DNA from: Kribbella sp. CA-293567
GTDB taxonomy: Bacteria > Actinomycetota > Actinomycetes > Propionibacteriales > Kribbellaceae
Assembly: GCF_027627575.1 (NCBI RefSeq)
Contig: NZ_CP114065.1
Location: 1,736,001-1,800,000 of the forward strand
Direction: 5' to 3'
Length of the DNA stretch: 64,000 nt
Shown: piece by piece, positions 18,980 to 25,467 of the stretch
How positions within the stretch are numbered: position 1 is the stretch's first letter
Layout of the letters: the number at the start of each line of letters is the position of its first letter
Notes under the pieces: generated by a model
Database searches by the model: none
What the model saw: only the letters and a program-made list of their open reading frames with translations
What the model was told of the DNA's origin: nothing
Position numbers and translations under genes: made by a program

Positions 18980-20359
18980 GGTGGTTGCCGCTGCCTCGGC
19001 ATCGGCCAGGCTGACAATGGCGTCTACTGCAGATTGAATTTTCGGACCCAAGAATGCCATGTTCTGGTTCTGGAAGATCCGCACATATACGGCCTGGTCG
19101 ACACTCATCTCACGGAGGATGCAAAGTATGAATGCCCAATACAGGGATTCGGCAAGAAAATGTAGCTCTGGAGAAAGCGGGCGGATATGGCGACCGAGGT
19201 GATGGGCGATATCGTGACGCTCAAACTCGATTGCCTTGGCCCACTTGGTGACGTCCCCGCCAATAAGCGCTACGAATTCTGGTCCAGCAAGCTGTCCGCA
19301 CCGGCCAATGCGAGTCTTGAATGCACTGCCAGCGTAGCCAGTGAGCGCTTTGTCGAGAGCCTCCAATGCGGCGGCCCGATTCATAAGACGATCAGAGACG
19401 AACGAAGACTTCGAAAATCGCATAGCCATGACTCGGCTGAGTAGGGACCGGTATTTCGCTGCCGTATTCAACCACGCCTCTACCCCCTTGATTCCACCGA
19501 TGTCCTTATAGGAAAAGTACATGGCGTGTGACCAGAGAGGTTTCGAATCAACATCGTCTCGGACGTTCCAGCGGGCAAAGAATTCTAGGGACTTCTCGCC
19601 CAAGTCAGTATCGGCCATGCTCTTCTCGTGTACATCGCTACGTGACAGCCATACACGGCTGTACTCGGCTGTCCTCCCCGTGCCGATGGAGACGAGATCT
19701 TGGAAGTCGCTGGCAATATCGAGCAGGTCCTGTAGTTCAACGAGTGTATCGCCGCGGGCGCCAAAATTGTAGTCCTGCTGAAGAGTCCGGCTGGTAATCC
19801 CGTCGCCTTCCCAGCCGATAACGTGCGCAAGCTTTGCCTTCATGTCGTTGGCAAGGATGAAGGATTCTGCTGGCCGTTGGACGATGCGCAGAGTTTTCGA
19901 CATCTCGTCTTGAGGCTTCCCGTCCGGGTCTGCCTCAAATCCAGGCGTGTCCATCCAGTGTGCCAGGTATTTGGTGCGAATTGTGAATCCCTCAGCATCC
20001 ATCGGACCTTCACCGGCAAAATGAGCACCTTTCACCATGGAATTGGCTCGGATCACCTCTTCGCCATACATGGATGGAAATGTCGTGCTGGACTTTGCGG
20101 TGAAGCAGTCGATCAGAGTATAGGACTCCTTCCCGTTGAATCCATGCACGAAGTCGTGGTCGCCGCCGAGTGTTGATTCGGAAAGCTCGGTCACGGTCGA
20201 GCCGTCTTCCAGGACGGTTTTCTTGTGGGAAGTCAGTGTTCCGACCAACGCCAACTCGATTCCAGATTCTGGATCAAAGGTGAGCCGCCCCGCTACTGGA
20301 TCCTCTGATTTGCCTGGAAGCCACCAATTTCCATTGACTTCAAATGACTCAATTGTCAT
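18974..20359 (-). CDS. ApeA-like HEPN-domain protein (probable anti-phage abortive-infection effector)
   Basis: A 461-residue protein. ATG 20359 is chosen because GGGGGCGGA precedes it and it opens directly into the ApeA N-terminal domain: FEVNGNWWLPG, then VAGRLTFDPESGIELALVG. The C-terminal half is helical and carries RHDIAHH, an Rx4H HEPN ribonuclease motif, near residue 400. ApeA proteins are single-gene phage defences thought to cleave RNA on infection. The gene is AT-richer than the chromosome and is the sole cargo of cassette 1. Assignment rests on these motifs; no search was run. Confidence 0.7.
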   Translation of the reverse strand: MTIESFEVNGNWWLPGKSEDPVAGRLTFDPESGIELALVGTLTSHKKTVLEDGSTVTELSESTLGGDHDFVHGFNGKESYTLIDCFTAKSSTTFPSMYGEEVIRANSMVKGAHFAGEGPMDAEGFTIRTKYLAHWMDTPGFEADPDGKPQDEMSKTLRIVQRPAESFILANDMKAKLAHVIGWEGDGITSRTLQQDYNFGARGDTLVELQDLLDIASDFQDLVSIGTGRTAEYSRVWLSRSDVHEKSMADTDLGEKSLEFFARWNVRDDVDSKPLWSHAMYFSYKDIGGIKGVEAWLNTAAKYRSLLSRVMAMRFSKSSFVSDRLMNRAAALEALDKALTGYAGSAFKTRIGRCGQLAGPEFVALIGGDVTKWAKAIEFERHDIAHHLGRHIRPLSPELHFLAESLYWAFILCILREMSVDQAVYVRIFQNQNMAFLGPKIQSAVDAIVSLADAEAAATTG

Positions 20360-20462
20360 TCCGCCCCCTATGTACCCAAAGCCTGCATCGTCCTCGGTCC
20401 AGACGACGCCCCTCCGGCCTTGTGGGTATGCATGATGCCGAGAAGCGGAGCGCCTGCCTAGG

Positions 20463-20484
20463 GTCCGCGAGTATCGATGTAGTG
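20463..20484. repeat. 22-bp cassette box, copy 1
   Basis: GTCCGCGAGTATCGATGTAGTG, identical to 23074-23095. On the minus strand both copies read ADEAHYIDTRG in one frame, with weaker similarity continuing upstream, so it may be the relic of a gene carried by the ancestral element. Confidence 0.55.
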
Positions 20485-20703
20485 CGCCTCGTCGGCAACT
20501 CACCCGAAGCTGAAGTATCGGCCTGGCCTGAGTAGACCGGCCATGAGCCACTCCTCGACGGCCTGGTCTTGCTTGGCGTCGGGCCTGGCGGTCTCGGCGA
20601 TAGGTGCGGTGAGGTCACCCTCAGGACTCCTGGCCCTAGCGTTAGCCATGGGCGGAGAAGCGCCGGGAGACCGCTGGACCGCCTAACTCCCACACGCCGT
20701 TTT

Positions 20704-20722
20704 GGTTGCAATTGCGGTTGCA
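20704..20722 (+). repeat. Paired GGTTGCA repeat, right arm, cassette 1
   Basis: GGTTGCA-ATTGC-GGTTGCA. It lies 97 bp before the att core, the same distance as in cassette 2, although most of the intervening sequence differs. Confidence 0.65.
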
Positions 20723-20819
20723 GTTCGCCCTCGTTCACCCCTGGCCTGGATAGTGCTGACCAAGGTCGCCGCGACTCCTGCGAACGACCATGGACGATCG
20801 AGGATATGGTCAGGTCGAA

Positions 20820-20871
20820 CTTAAACCTCGCAGCCGAAAGGCATACGGGTTCGAATCCCGTCCCGGGCACT
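20820..20871 (+). repeat. att-like tRNA-Leu 3' fragment, copy 2
   Basis: 52 bases identical to 18340-18391, from the anticodon loop to just past the acceptor stem. The 5' half of the tRNA is replaced by GGTCAGGTCGAA, which also precedes copy 3, so this is not a functional tRNA. Confidence 0.9.
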
Positions 20872-21441
20872 AATCGTCTGACCTGCGCATTGCCTGCGAG
20901 GCACCGGCAGCAGGAACCGACTCGACCCCTCGTGGTTGCATCAGCGGTTGCACTCGCGCCGTGTCGGCCGCGTGGTGCTCTCGCGCTGTCACAGAAATCT
21001 GGCAACTTTCTCTACGTCTTCAAGACGGGCCCCTCCAGGGCCCGAAAGCGCGCCGCCACCGAAGGACCGGGGGAGCGGGGCAACCTCCGGCTCCTCGCCT
21101 AAGGGCTCGTCGACTTCGTCCCCCGTTGGCTTGGCGCGCACGTGCCAAAGGGTGCCGGTCGTAGACAGCAGAACTTGCCATCAACGATAGACACCCTCTG
21201 ATGTAGCCACTCGCCCCAATCGGCCGGCTACCCGCCGCCGTGGTCCAGGTCGCCCGCCGCCTGGTCGTGGGTTCCCGCATCGTCCCGCTAGCAATCATGG
21301 GAGGGACGGTCCGGCCCGGCCCGCGTCAAGGGCGCCTGTGGCGTCGCTCCGCGATCGAGCAAGCTCGACCCTGGACCCGCGCCGAACCTAAGGTCGGCAG
21401 CTATCGGGACGATGCCAAAAGCTTGGCCGCGCGACCTGGCA
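20872..21441. repeat. Cassette left block, copy 2 (non-coding)
   Basis: Second copy of the 18392-18915 block. Within it CGGGCCC-CTCCA-GGGCCCG forms a perfect 7-bp hairpin near 21030. It ends with a second copy of the cargo-proximal element at 21392. No conserved reading frame is seen. Confidence 0.7.
20934..20952 (+). repeat. Paired GGTTGCA repeat, left arm, cassette 2
   Basis: GGTTGCA-TCAGC-GGTTGCA, 62 bp after the att core, against 63 bp in cassette 1. Confidence 0.65.
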
Positions 21442-21996
21442 TCATGACTTGGCTACTTGTCTAACAATCAAGCCGCGGTCGTCGATGAGATGTCGATTCT
21501 TAATCCCGAGTTCAGCCTGCATCATATTCTCCACCTTTGCCATTGTGATGCCTCCTCGCTCGTGATTGGGGTCGTCAGGGTTCTCTTTCGCCAAAGCTTG
21601 GTGCAACTCTTGCGTCAGTCGATTCAACATTGCAGAGATGCCATCAGACAACTCGTGTTCGGCGAGTAACGCGGCCTCGCGTGCTGCGATTCGCAATTCA
21701 CTCATTGTAGAAGAAATCTCGTCATCGTCACCGCGTCCCTTTTTGGAGAAGATCCTAAGGTTCAGTAGGTTCTGGGTCTGGGCGGCAACCAGAAATCGTG
21801 CGTAAACCGCCCTGCGCTCCGTTGCGAGCCGCTCAGTGGTCGCATGCTCAAGAGTCGTCTGCAGCTTGAGGCGTTCGCTTTTTCGGTTCAAAGCCATCGT
21901 TGCAAGCTGTGTTAATGACGACAGCAACGCGCCGAGGATGGTGCCGGCCACCGCGATAAATGCGATCGCGTATGGATTCACAGACACGTTATTCAC
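21442..21996 (-). CDS. Small membrane-anchored helical protein, cassette 2 cargo
   Basis: 184 residues, not recognised. One N-terminal transmembrane helix (AIAFIAVAGTILGALLSSL) is followed by charged, mostly helical sequence likely to form a coiled coil and face the cytoplasm. The GTG start at 21996 is supported by GGAGGT four bases upstream. A TTA codon occurs in SSLTQL. It lies downstream of the 308-residue cargo gene in the same direction, 91 bp away, so the two probably act together. Being in the position that the ApeA-like gene occupies in cassette 1 suggests, but does not show, a defence role. Confidence 0.65.
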   Translation of the reverse strand: MNNVSVNPYAIAFIAVAGTILGALLSSLTQLATMALNRKSERLKLQTTLEHATTERLATERRAVYARFLVAAQTQNLLNLRIFSKKGRGDDDEISSTMSELRIAAREAALLAEHELSDGISAMLNRLTQELHQALAKENPDDPNHERGGITMAKVENMMQAELGIKNRHLIDDRGLIVRQVAKS

Positions 21997-22011
21997 TCAT
22001 ACCTCCGAAGG

Positions 22012-22070
22012 GGTCGGCAGGGATCGGGACGATGCGGCAGGACTGCCCGCGTTTGACACGTAACCGTCAC
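22012..22070. repeat. Cargo-proximal element, copy 3
   Basis: GGTCGGCAG, ATCGGGACGATGCGG and TTGACACGTAACCGTCA recur here between the two cargo genes, as at 18916-18979. The copy at 21392 has only the first half. Confidence 0.5.
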
Positions 22071-22087
22071 CTGGCATCAGTATCACG

Positions 22088-23014
22088 CTATGGCGACGAC
22101 TCAGAATCCTCTGAGGCCGCGTCCTCGCGTTCAAAATCGTCCAACTCGGATAGCGGCACCCCCGCCGCCTGGGCGCGGGCGACCTTATCTCTCAATGCTT
22201 CCTGTGCCTTGTAGTCTTCGAAATCTTTCGCTTGCGCAGCCAAGTAGGCATCCTCGTCGCGAACCCATACCCTTACCCCATTGAAATGCGCCGTAAATTT
22301 CTTGAGATTCTTCTCGATCTCCCGCAGTGATTTTGCCGCATGGTGGATAGTTTTAACGTCGAAATGCAGTAGCCCATAGCGGAAATTTAAATCTAAGACG
22401 TACTCCAATGCTTCTTGTTCTCGCCCCTTCGCATCCTGGGATTCTACGCGAACGCGATACGTCATCGGAAGTTCCGTCTTGAACCTCTCGTGCGACAAAT
22501 CAAACATCGCCTCGACTCGACGCCCAGGCGGCATCGCCGGGATTCCTTGCTTGATAAGAACCGAGTCCTTGAGGCGGTATTGATCTTCGGTCTGTGAACT
22601 TTCCAATGGTGGATCGAAGGTGAATCGCACACTCTTTGCCAAGGTCTTGCCGACATTCTCGATCACCAAATTTATTGCATTCATGAACACAGGACTTGGC
22701 TCGAAGTCAACGATAACGAAAGGCCGAGCAAGTTCCTCTTGTCGCCGCTCCTCCTGTTCGGCCAACTCCTTGCGTCGCTGAAACTCGAGGTCTCTTGCTG
22801 CCTGCTCTTGTGCCGCAGCCTGCTCAAGTTGATCGAACCGAGCCTTCTGAGCCTCCTCGACCTGAAGTCGAGCCTGGCGTACTTGGTCTGCCGCATAGCG
22901 AGCAGCAAAGATGGCAGCCCCTAGAGCCAGCAAGGCGGCCACCGCCTGAGCCGCGGCGCCGAGGGCGCCAACGATCCCCCATTGCTCCGCAGTCAACCAA
23001 CTGATCTTCCCCAT
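22088..23014 (-). CDS. Membrane protein with coiled coil and beta domain, cassette 2 cargo
   Basis: 308 residues from ATG 23014, chosen for the GGGGGG Shine-Dalgarno six bases upstream (GTG 23062 is an alternative). Near the N-terminus a hydrophobic helix (VAALLALGAAIFAARYAADQ) leads into a long Gln/Glu/Arg coiled coil (about residues 45-100), then a beta-rich domain beginning RPFVIVDFEPSPVF with INLVIENVGKTLAKSVRF, a pattern seen in many unassigned membrane-associated proteins. The C-terminus is acidic. TTA codons occur in YVLDLNF. No known family is assigned; a sensor or anchor for the partner at 21442 is a guess. Confidence 0.65.
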   Translation of the reverse strand: MGKISWLTAEQWGIVGALGAAAQAVAALLALGAAIFAARYAADQVRQARLQVEEAQKARFDQLEQAAAQEQAARDLEFQRRKELAEQEERRQEELARPFVIVDFEPSPVFMNAINLVIENVGKTLAKSVRFTFDPPLESSQTEDQYRLKDSVLIKQGIPAMPPGRRVEAMFDLSHERFKTELPMTYRVRVESQDAKGREQEALEYVLDLNFRYGLLHFDVKTIHHAAKSLREIEKNLKKFTAHFNGVRVWVRDEDAYLAAQAKDFEDYKAQEALRDKVARAQAAGVPLSELDDFEREDAASEDSESSP

Positions 23015-23073
23015 GAGCCCCCCAACTGAGAGTGAAGATCCGATGATCCCCACGTAGCACACAAACAGCCAGA

Positions 23074-23095
23074 GTCCGCGAGTATCGATGTAGTG
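23074..23095. repeat. 22-bp cassette box, copy 2
   Basis: Identical to 20463-20484. On the minus strand it continues as ADEAHYIDTRGLW, upstream of and in frame with the start region of the 308-residue cargo gene. Confidence 0.55.
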
Positions 23096-23146
23096 AGCTT
23101 CGTCTGCTATCCGCTCGAACGTCGAGGAATCCGCCGGTCGGCCCGT

Positions 23147-23165
23147 GGTTGCAATTGCGGTTGCA
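23147..23165 (+). repeat. Paired GGTTGCA repeat, right arm, cassette 2
   Basis: GGTTGCA-ATTGC-GGTTGCA, again 97 bp before the att copy. Confidence 0.65.
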
Positions 23166-23262
23166 GTTCGCCCCAGTCCGGCCCCGATCGGGGCGGTGCC
23201 GATCGAGCTCGCTGCGACTCAGATGAACGACTGGGAACGGTCGGGGATGGGGTCAGGTCGAA

Positions 23263-23313
23263 CTTAAACCTCGCCGCCGAAAGGCACACGGGTTCGAATC
23301 GCGTCCCGGGCAC
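23263..23313 (+). repeat. att-like tRNA-Leu 3' fragment, copy 3 (distal end)
   Basis: 51 bases with three mismatches to the tRNA 3' end. It is followed by weak similarity to the cassette left end (CTGACCTGCGCA) but lacks the GGTTGCA pair, so it marks the outer boundary of the array. Sequence from 23314 to 23424 holds no gene that I can see. Confidence 0.85.
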
Positions 23314-23424
23314 CGGGGAGCTGACCTGCGCAGCTGCGTGTGAAGCATCAGCAGCCAGAGCGGACCACGATGCCGGCGATCAGTGTCCGTCCTGCGGGTG
23401 GGCTTGCTTGTAGGTGACGGGTGC

Positions 23425-23616
23425 TCAGTGGGCGTCGCGGTGATGCCCTTGGCCGCGGAGTACGGCGCGACGGTCACTGGGGTTGTCGGGGCGAGGTCGC
23501 CAGTTGGTCTGAGCGGTGAGTTCGAGGACCTGCCGGATGGCGGCGATCGTGTGTTCGGCCGAGAGGCCGCTGTCGAGGAGCCGGCGGACCTCAGCGACCT
23601 TCGTGGTGTCGTTCAC
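23425..23616 (-). CDS. Small hypothetical protein coupled to the DUF574 methyltransferase
   Basis: 63 residues starting at GTG 23616, whose GTGA overlaps the methyltransferase stop. The sequence VNDTTKVAEVRRLLDSGLSA is predicted to be helical, and the C-terminal 25 residues are basic and His-rich (GQGHHRDAH). Not recognised. The only support is the overlap and coding-like composition. Confidence 0.5.
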   Translation of the reverse strand: MNDTTKVAEVRRLLDSGLSAEHTIAAIRQVLELTAQTNWRPRPDNPSDRRAVLRGQGHHRDAH

Positions 23617-24458
23617 CCGGCACCGGCCGCCGCTGGTTCCCGTACTCGTGCAATGCCGGCGATCAGGAAGTCGCACAGTGTCTGCTCGTCGGGCCGGGCG
23701 GGTTCGTAGGTCTGGTCCAGGAGTTGCAGGGCTGGTACGAGGCCGGGTGCGAGCGGTTTCTGGTCGCCGAAGAGGGCTTCGATCTGCGCGCGGGTGTGAA
23801 ACCACCCGCCGCCGACGGCCGAGGTGAGCAGGTCTTGCAGTTCGGTGGCCTGCAGGACCTGCTCACCGCGGTGATGGGCGGGGCTGGGGAGTTCGAGGTG
23901 GCAGCTGGCGGTGTGGGAACCGGCGGGGAGTTCGGCGACGAAGCCCTTCATGGCGTCGGCGAGCGCGGCCGCGTCGGTGGGGGAGCGGAGCCAGGAGTGG
24001 CTGTGGATCAGGCCGATCGGCTGGTCCCAGTCGAGAAGGCCTGCGCCCGGGTGGGCGCGGATTCCGGCAGGGTCGTACAGGTCGGCTTGGATCACCGCGG
24101 TGCCGTCTCGATTCAGCAGACCCCTGGCGCGGCTCAGCGCCATCGGGTCCTGCTCGACGTACAGCACGCAGCAGAACTGGGCCAGAGCGCCGGTTGCGGC
24201 ATCGAACTCTGGCAGTCCCGGTCCACAGTCGATGAATTGGTCGATGCCTGCACCGACCAGAGAGCGGACGGCGTACTGCCGAAACCTTTCGGCCGTAGCC
24301 ACGAGCAATTCGAAGTCGGCGGTGATCTCAATCGCCTGCGCAAGGAGGGCACGGTCGATCGCGAAGTTGTCCTTCCCGCCCAGCGCGCCGTTGAGGAATC
24401 TCGCGGCGCTTTCGCGGTGCAGGAAGTCGCCGGGAGTCGGTGGCTGGTGGTGGTTCAT
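23613..24458 (-). CDS. SAM-dependent methyltransferase, DUF574 family
   Basis: A 281-residue member of the actinobacterial DUF574 methyltransferases. The family opening PTPGDFLHRESAARFLNGAL with GGKDNFAIDRAL is clear; usual relatives read YDYLLGGKDNF. The SAM-binding segment follows (FIDCGPGLPEFD, VLYVEQDPMAL). The ATG has a strong AGGAGG six bases upstream. Substrates of this family are unknown. It is the first chromosomal-type gene beyond the tRNA cassettes. Confidence 0.85.
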   Translation of the reverse strand: MNHHQPPTPGDFLHRESAARFLNGALGGKDNFAIDRALLAQAIEITADFELLVATAERFRQYAVRSLVGAGIDQFIDCGPGLPEFDAATGALAQFCCVLYVEQDPMALSRARGLLNRDGTAVIQADLYDPAGIRAHPGAGLLDWDQPIGLIHSHSWLRSPTDAAALADAMKGFVAELPAGSHTASCHLELPSPAHHRGEQVLQATELQDLLTSAVGGGWFHTRAQIEALFGDQKPLAPGLVPALQLLDQTYEPARPDEQTLCDFLIAGIARVREPAAAGAG

Positions 24459-24765
24459 CAGTGCCTCCTGTCCGCGTGAGGTGGCGGTTCCGCGGTGCGA
24501 GTGGGTCTAGGCATGGCTGGGTGGGTGGGTTGGAACGGCGCAGCGGGCATGAGCGAATTCATCGCCCGCCGCGCCGGTCAGGTGGGAGTTCTCGGCCCCT
24601 CGGGGGAGGGCTGCCAGCACAGGGGGAGGGCTGACACAGGCCGAGAACTCCCGGCTTAGAGGGGGCGGTATCAGTCGGCTCGGCGTGAGGAAGCGCCGAG
24701 CTGTGACGACGACGGTTGAGGATGCCCGGATCCCGCCCCCCGGTCTCAGGTGACCGCCGGAGCGG
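24459..24765. other. Non-coding stretch with nested repeats
   Basis: GGGAGTTCTCGGCC (24584-24597) and its exact complement (24639-24652) form a 14-bp inverted repeat. Its 41-base interior contains GGGGGAGGGCTG twice (24602-24613 and 24622-24633). A separate hairpin CTCGGCG/CGCCGAG lies at 24679-24700. No gene is seen. Confidence 0.55.
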
Positions 24766-24870
24766 TCAGTCCTCGTTCATCCAGCGGCGGAACCGGTCGT
24801 TGGGCCGCTCGAACCACGCGGCGTACCTGCGCCGAGCAGCAGCAGTCAGCCGCGACCAGGTACTGGGCAC
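24766..24870 (-). CDS. Possible 34-residue Arg/Trp-rich small protein
   Basis: Starts at GTG 24870, three bases after the stop of the preceding 72-residue gene and in the same frame. It contains ARRRYAAWFERPNDRFRRW and ends MNED. Strongly basic with regular aromatic spacing. It could equally be the former C-terminus of the 72-residue gene cut off by a TGA. Not recognised. Confidence 0.4.
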   Translation of the reverse strand: MPSTWSRLTAAARRRYAAWFERPNDRFRRWMNED

Positions 24871-24873
24871 GAG

Positions 24874-25092
24874 TCACGGCCGATCACCAGTAGCGACGTC
24901 GGCCACGGCCAGTTCGGCACCGCCTGCCCTATACGGTGCCGAGCTCACGTCGCACGAGCGGTACCGCCGGGCCATGGCATCGGCGTACCAAGGCGCGCGT
25001 TCCGCGGCGATGACGTGATCGATGACGGGGTGGCCGGCGAGCGTCACAACAACGCGACCGAACTCGGTGGGAGTCGTCGCTGGCGCTGTCAC
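24874..25092 (-). CDS. Hypothetical 72-residue protein
   Basis: GTG start overlapping the stop of the 27-residue gene upstream (GTGA). Contains FGRVVVTLAGHPVIDHVIAA followed by a Tyr/Arg-rich middle (DAMARRYRSCD). Not recognised. The tight overlap with its neighbour and third-position GC support it as real. The group is divergent from the helix-turn-helix gene at 25468. Confidence 0.5.
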   Translation of the reverse strand: MTAPATTPTEFGRVVVTLAGHPVIDHVIAAERAPWYADAMARRYRSCDVSSAPYRAGGAELAVADVATGDRP

Positions 25093-25172
25093 CGGTCAGC
25101 CTGCTGGGTCGCACCGAGGTACAGCCACAGCGCGACGGCTAGGCCGTACAGCACCTCGAACTCCGGACTCAT
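25089..25172 (-). CDS. Tiny 27-residue membrane peptide
   Basis: ATG 25172 with GGGAG five bases upstream. The sequence MSPEFEVLYGLAVALWLYLG is mostly hydrophobic and could span the membrane; it ends ATQQADR. Its stop overlaps the next start by four bases. First gene of a putative three-gene micro-operon with 24874 and 24766. Confidence 0.5.
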   Translation of the reverse strand: MSPEFEVLYGLAVALWLYLGATQQADR

Positions 25173-25467
25173 GTCGTCTCCCAGTTGGCGTCTTCGCTGG
25201 CGGCTGGCACATGACCCACGAGTTCCAGGTGGCCTTGTGCACTAACAGTGGTCCTGCGTCACTGATCGTCACGACTATTGGGCGGACAGCACCAGCACGC
25301 ACCGCGGACCTCTGGCGGACAGCTGGGGGACAGGAGGCGGTCAGGCCTGTGTTTACTGCGTGCGCAGGTGACATCTGGCGGTCGTCCCCACTGGTTCAGG
25401 CCACGCGTAGCGATCCAGCCAACTAGGCTGAGAATTCAGGTCCCCGTACGGGAAGGTGGTTGAGGTC

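Larger units (their letters stand above)
18340..20819. mobile_element. Integrase-less cassette 1 (2,480 bp) at tRNA-Leu
   Basis: Bounded by two identical 52-bp sequences, the tRNA 3' end (18340-18391) and 20820-20871. Order: att, paired GGTTGCA repeat, left block of about 530 bp that looks non-coding, one minus-strand cargo gene (ApeA-like), a 22-bp conserved box, paired GGTTGCA repeat, att. The cargo is visibly AT-richer than the chromosome. There is no recombinase, replication or transfer gene, so mobility would need an integrase supplied in trans. Confidence 0.8.
20820..23262. mobile_element. Integrase-less cassette 2 (2,443 bp)
   Basis: Bounded by the tRNA-derived copies at 20820-20871 and 23263-23313. 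Same architecture as cassette 1: left arm repeat, left block, minus-strand cargo, 22-bp box, right arm repeat, att. Two cargo genes replace the single one. The first boundary is identical to the tRNA, while the distal copy has three mismatches, suggesting that the distal junction is the older one. Confidence 0.8.

Noticed and set aside
20820-20871. A second and third tRNA-Leu gene
   Set aside because: Only the 3' portion from the anticodon loop is present; the 5' acceptor strand and D-arm are replaced, so neither copy can fold as a tRNA.
18482-21164. Similar plus-strand frames (18482-18727 and 20961-21164) in both cassette left blocks
   Set aside because: The copies differ by frame-breaking indels, so the shared protein similarity reflects DNA duplication rather than selection on a protein.
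18455-23165. GGTTGCA pairs as a CRISPR array
   Set aside because: The repeats are 7 bp in pairs at element ends, not regularly spaced long repeats with spacers. No cas genes are in the window.
18340-23313. Integrase, excisionase or replication gene inside the cassettes
   Set aside because: No frame shows the R..H-R-Y tyrosine recombinase pattern, a serine recombinase catalytic region or replication motifs. All cargo frames are accounted for.
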